Of a DNA stretch of 64,000 nt, positions 61,314 through 64,000 are shown piece after piece. The DNA lies in contig JARIDO010000025.1 in the NCBI GenBank assembly GCA_029263895.1, positions 1 through 64,000 of the forward strand, given 5' to 3'. Each line of letters starts with the position of its first letter. Within the stretch, counting starts at the first letter, position 1. The translations under genes were made by a program, and so were the position numbers. The stretch is from Sporosarcina sp. (GTDB taxonomy: Bacteria; Bacillota; Bacilli; Bacillales_A; Planococcaceae). The notes beneath the pieces are model-generated. The model saw only the letters and a program-made list of their open reading frames with translations, did no database searches and was not told where the DNA came from.

Positions 61314-63413
61314 ATGAAACGAAGAAAAAGTATTACATGGAAGCTATCAAGTATAATCATTGGATTATTCTTATTGCTATTCATTGTATTTAACGTATTG
61401 ACGAACCTCTATACGTATACGCAAACAGTGCAAAATGCAGAGCAAGGAACGGCAAGAGAAACACAGAGAGCGACAGCGCAACTACAAGACCAATTTGACA
61501 AAACAAATATCGTCCTTAACACAACAAAAGGTGTATTGGAAACACTTTATAATGATGGCTTACTAACCTCAAGTGAAGCTATCAATATAACTGAACGAAA
61601 CTTTAAAAATAACCCACAAGTATTTGGTTTAACAGTAGTTCTTGAAGATGGAGTTCTTTCCAAAGAAGAAGAGAAAAACCCTTCATTAATTGATGCCCAG
61701 GGAAGATTTGCGTCGTATACACTTAGAGGAAAAGACGGAGTGTTAACTGTTCAATCACAAGGCATGGATATTGAAGGTTCAGGTGATTGGTACCTCAAAC
61801 CAAAGGTAAATAATAAGCCAATTCTTTTAGAGCCACAAGAAATGGATCTACAAGGTGAGAAGATGTTAATATCAATAATGGCAATTCCACTAGTATCAGA
61901 ATCCGGCCAATTTTTAGGTGTTGTTACTGCAGGGCTATCCATGGATTTCTTAAACGAATTAGTAAATGACATTAAACCTGACGGAGGTTACGCATCCGTT
62001 ATTACAGATACAGGTGAAGTAATTGCCAACAGTATGAAAAAAGAAATAATAGGTTCTAATTTGAAAGACTCAGTTGATTGGGAGGGGACTAAAGAACTTT
62101 TAAATAAAGGCGAGTCTACTTCATTTTATGTGGATTCAAAAAGTTTTGATGAAAAAGCATACAATACATTTTCACCTATTTTGTTAGAAGGTGTTCCAAA
62201 TGTGTGGACTGTACAAACTGTACTGCCGCGCACTAAGATTTTGGAACCATTCACGACATCAAGGAACTTTTCCATCTTTTCAGCAGTTATGATGACAATC
62301 ATCATGTCGGTTGTCAGTGCATGGTTCATTTATAAACAACTAAAGCCACTTGCACGTTTGCAGAAGTCGATGGAACTTGCAGCTGGTGGAGACTTAACCG
62401 AAATTGTAGATGAGAAGTATATTAAAGAAGATGAAATTGGCGGAGTGACGGTATCGTATAATCATATGTTAGACCAGACAAATCATGCCATTTCAGCAGT
62501 CATGGATGCATCTGTACGATTAAAAGATTCATCGGATCGTGTGCATAATGCCTTTGAAGAAGTTGTTGCATCGAGTCAAGAGGTATCCGTCGCTACAGAG
62601 GAAATTGCAGAAGGAGCTTCAACACAATCTGAAGACGCAGAAGAAACAAGTAAACGCATGGAAGACCTTGCCAACCAAATCACAGCACTTGCTACGTTGT
62701 CAGGGAATATGGGTGAACTTTCACGTCAAACAGTTGATTCAACAGAGCAAGGAATGCACGAAGTTGAAAAACTACGCAAATTAAACACAAATGCCAATAC
62801 GATGAATGAACAAGTGCAACACCAAATTGATGCGCTTACTCAAAAAATAGCAGGCATCAATCAAGTCATCGTCTCTATCCAAGATATTACAGCTCAAACG
62901 AACTTACTAGCGCTTAACGCAAGCATTGAAGCTGCTAGAGCGGGCGAACATGGTAAAGGTTTCGCGGTTGTTGCTGAAGAAGTTCGCAAACTAGCTGAAC
63001 AATCTAGTACAGAAACTGAAGTTATAAAGAAGACCGTCCAAGAAATATTGGATGAAACAAAGTCGACAGTTACTGTTATAAAGAAAAACGCAGAGTCGAT
63101 GGAAAACCAAAGTCAGTCTGTCACAAGTACAGAACAATCATTTAAAAACAACTGGGAACTAACTGAACAAATGAATCAATCTATTGTTGAGTTGACGTCA
63201 AGTTTAACAGAAATGATTGCACATAAAGATCAAGCGTTACTTGCAATCCAAAACGTATCAGCGGTATCAGAAGAAACAGCTGCATCCGCAGAACAAGTTA
63301 GCGCATCGTCTATTTCACAACAGAAAGAACTTGAGAATGTAGCAGAATCCACAACTCAAATGAATCTGATTGTGAATGAATTAGATGAGATCGTCAAACG
63401 TTTTAACGTGTAA
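61314..63413 (+). CDS. Methyl-accepting chemotaxis protein with dCache sensor
   Basis: A 699-residue transmembrane chemoreceptor. TM1 is near residues 12-30 and a dCache-type extracellular sensor covers about 40-310. TM2 is near 322-342 ([20 protein letters not shown]), a HAMP domain follows ([20 protein letters not shown]), and the signalling helices run to the end. The hairpin tip contacting CheA/CheW reads [20 protein letters not shown] near residue 530. GAGAGGA precedes ATG 61314. The ligand is not readable. It implies that the organism is motile. Confidence 0.92.
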   Translation: MKRRKSITWKLSSIIIGLFLLLFIVFNVLTNLYTYTQTVQNAEQGTARETQRATAQLQDQFDKTNIVLNTTKGVLETLYNDGLLTSSEAINITERNFKNNPQVFGLTVVLEDGVLSKEEEKNPSLIDAQGRFASYTLRGKDGVLTVQSQGMDIEGSGDWYLKPKVNNKPILLEPQEMDLQGEKMLISIMAIPLVSESGQFLGVVTAGLSMDFLNELVNDIKPDGGYASVITDTGEVIANSMKKEIIGSNLKDSVDWEGTKELLNKGESTSFYVDSKSFDEKAYNTFSPILLEGVPNVWTVQTVLPRTKILEPFTTSRNFSIFSAVMMTIIMSVVSAWFIYKQLKPLARLQKSMELAAGGDLTEIVDEKYIKEDEIGGVTVSYNHMLDQTNHAISAVMDASVRLKDSSDRVHNAFEEVVASSQEVSVATEEIAEGASTQSEDAEETSKRMEDLANQITALATLSGNMGELSRQTVDSTEQGMHEVEKLRKLNTNANTMNEQVQHQIDALTQKIAGINQVIVSIQDITAQTNLLALNASIEAARAGEHGKGFAVVAEEVRKLAEQSSTETEVIKKTVQEILDETKSTVTVIKKNAESMENQSQSVTSTEQSFKNNWELTEQMNQSIVELTSSLTEMIAHKDQALLAIQNVSAVSEETAASAEQVSASSISQQKELENVAESTTQMNLIVNELDEIVKRFNV

Positions 63414-63420
63414 TAACCCC

Positions 63421-63461
63421 AAAAGAGCACATCTACTCAATTGAGTAGGTGTGCTCTTTTT
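63421..63461. terminator. Bidirectional terminator
   Basis: AAAAGAGCACATCTACTCAA / TTGAGTAGGTGTGCTCTTTT: almost perfect 20-bp arms, shared by the chemoreceptor (+) and the pgeF gene (-). Confidence 0.88.
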
Positions 63462-63464
63462 AAT

Positions 63465-64000
63465 TTATTTACGCATAATGAAGCTTAAATGTCTACCCGC
63501 TTTTTTATCTTGACGGTATGAAAAGCCGTTTGGACTTAATAGCGTGCAAGTCGGGTCAATCGTAATTTGGTTCAGTGGGATTCCTGCGTGTTCACATTGT
63601 TGTTGAACTGTTTTTTGATTGTCGATATGGTATTTTTGTGTGCTTGTTTCATAACGTATAAAGTCGTCAGCATAACCAAGCGCTTTAAATTTCAAATAGA
63701 CATCTTCATCCACTTCAAACTTCTTTTGGCTTAATGCACTTCCAATATGAACATGTACATCGCTCATGTTGACTTGTTCATTGTAAGATAAATGCTCAAA
63801 TAGTTTCAGTGTAATCTCTTTCACAGTCCCTTGCCAACCCGAGTGAATCGCCCCAATAAGACCGATTTTTTCATTATAAAAGAGAACGGGAACACAATCA
63901 GCGGTAAAACTACCCAACATGATTCCTGGTTCATACGTATAAAGAGCATCTGTATGTGGAATAGCAGATTCAGAATCTGTTGAACCACTGCCTTTATCTG
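63465..64000 (-). CDS. pgeF: Peptidoglycan editing factor/multicopper laccase-domain protein (partial)
   Basis: The frame is open from the right window edge to its stop at 63465, so the N-terminal part lies outside the window; an internal ATG at 63920 is not the true start. The visible 178 residues include SFTADCVPVLFY and GAIHSGWQGTVKEITLK, which supply the metal-binding cysteine and histidine of the YfiH/YlmD/PgeF family, and a C-terminal CTLLSPNGFSYRQDKKAGRH. Members act as purine nucleoside phosphorylase/adenosine deaminase or edit murein precursors. Confidence 0.85.
   Translation of the reverse strand, partial: DKGSGSTDSESAIPHTDALYTYEPGIMLGSFTADCVPVLFYNEKIGLIGAIHSGWQGTVKEITLKLFEHLSYNEQVNMSDVHVHIGSALSQKKFEVDEDVYLKFKALGYADDFIRYETSTQKYHIDNQKTVQQQCEHAGIPLNQITIDPTCTLLSPNGFSYRQDKKAGRHLSFIMRK

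Overview
The window is a 64 kb stretch of an AT-rich Gram-positive chromosome, almost certainly Bacillales and probably Planococcaceae (Sporosarcina/Lysinibacillus-like; the genus is inference). The evidence is strong AGGAGG-type ribosome binding sites with frequent GTG and TTG starts, a Trp T-box in front of trp, YtxJ (a bacillithiol-linked protein), des-desK-desR, MgtE, a dpp-ykf murein-peptide cluster and kynABU. No rRNA or tRNA gene and no CRISPR array was seen.

Layout. 1-9.8 kb: end of an ABC ATPase, GNAT and methyltransferase genes, a dicarboxylate/amino-acid symporter, then a DUF4358 lipoprotein-MBOAT-DHHW envelope acylation trio, a decayed phosphodiesterase gene and an MFS carrier. 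9.9-15 kb: an MFS/HTH pair behind two perfect palindromes, a CbpA-like CBS protein, an NAD(P)-binding protein and MgtE. 15-17.4 kb: an amino acid ABC importer. 17.5-24.5 kb: a 23S pseudouridine synthase, then promoter, T-box and trpEDCFBA without trpG. 25.8-34.8 kb: a peptide ABC importer followed by LD-carboxypeptidase, dipeptide epimerase and NlpC/P60 endopeptidase, which together import and dismantle murein peptides. 34.8-45.9 kb: housekeeping and accessory genes, including a BcrA-type ABC pair, a NERD/zinc-ribbon gene, MscL, an alkyltransferase-like protein, PAP2, and a PlsY-like protein overlapping a GNAT-aminotransferase fusion. 45.9-50.3 kb: a broken rpoN (sigma-54) gene, then the cold-membrane des-desK-desR system. 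50.5-53.3 kb: kynU-kynB-kynA, tryptophan to anthranilate. 53.6-64 kb: a DD-carboxypeptidase, DDAH-like enzyme, MhqR-type ring-cleaving dioxygenase, ECF sigma/anti-sigma pair, chemoreceptor, and a partial pgeF.

The most striking unexplained structure is a family of four intergenic arrays (17.4, 39.4, 40.7 and 50.4 kb). Each has exactly six copies of the octamer CGCYGATA placed exactly 21 bp apart, about two helical turns, with variable 13-bp fillers. Two of them bracket the NERD gene, and one begins inside that gene's stop codon. I know of no described element with this architecture, but I could not search for one.

Other points of interest are the loss of sigma-54 through several lesions, a pair of perfect palindromes over the promoter of an efflux/regulator operon, a hairpin-rich element with its own terminator upstream of the mhq-type gene, and the PlsY-like/GNAT-aminotransferase overlap.
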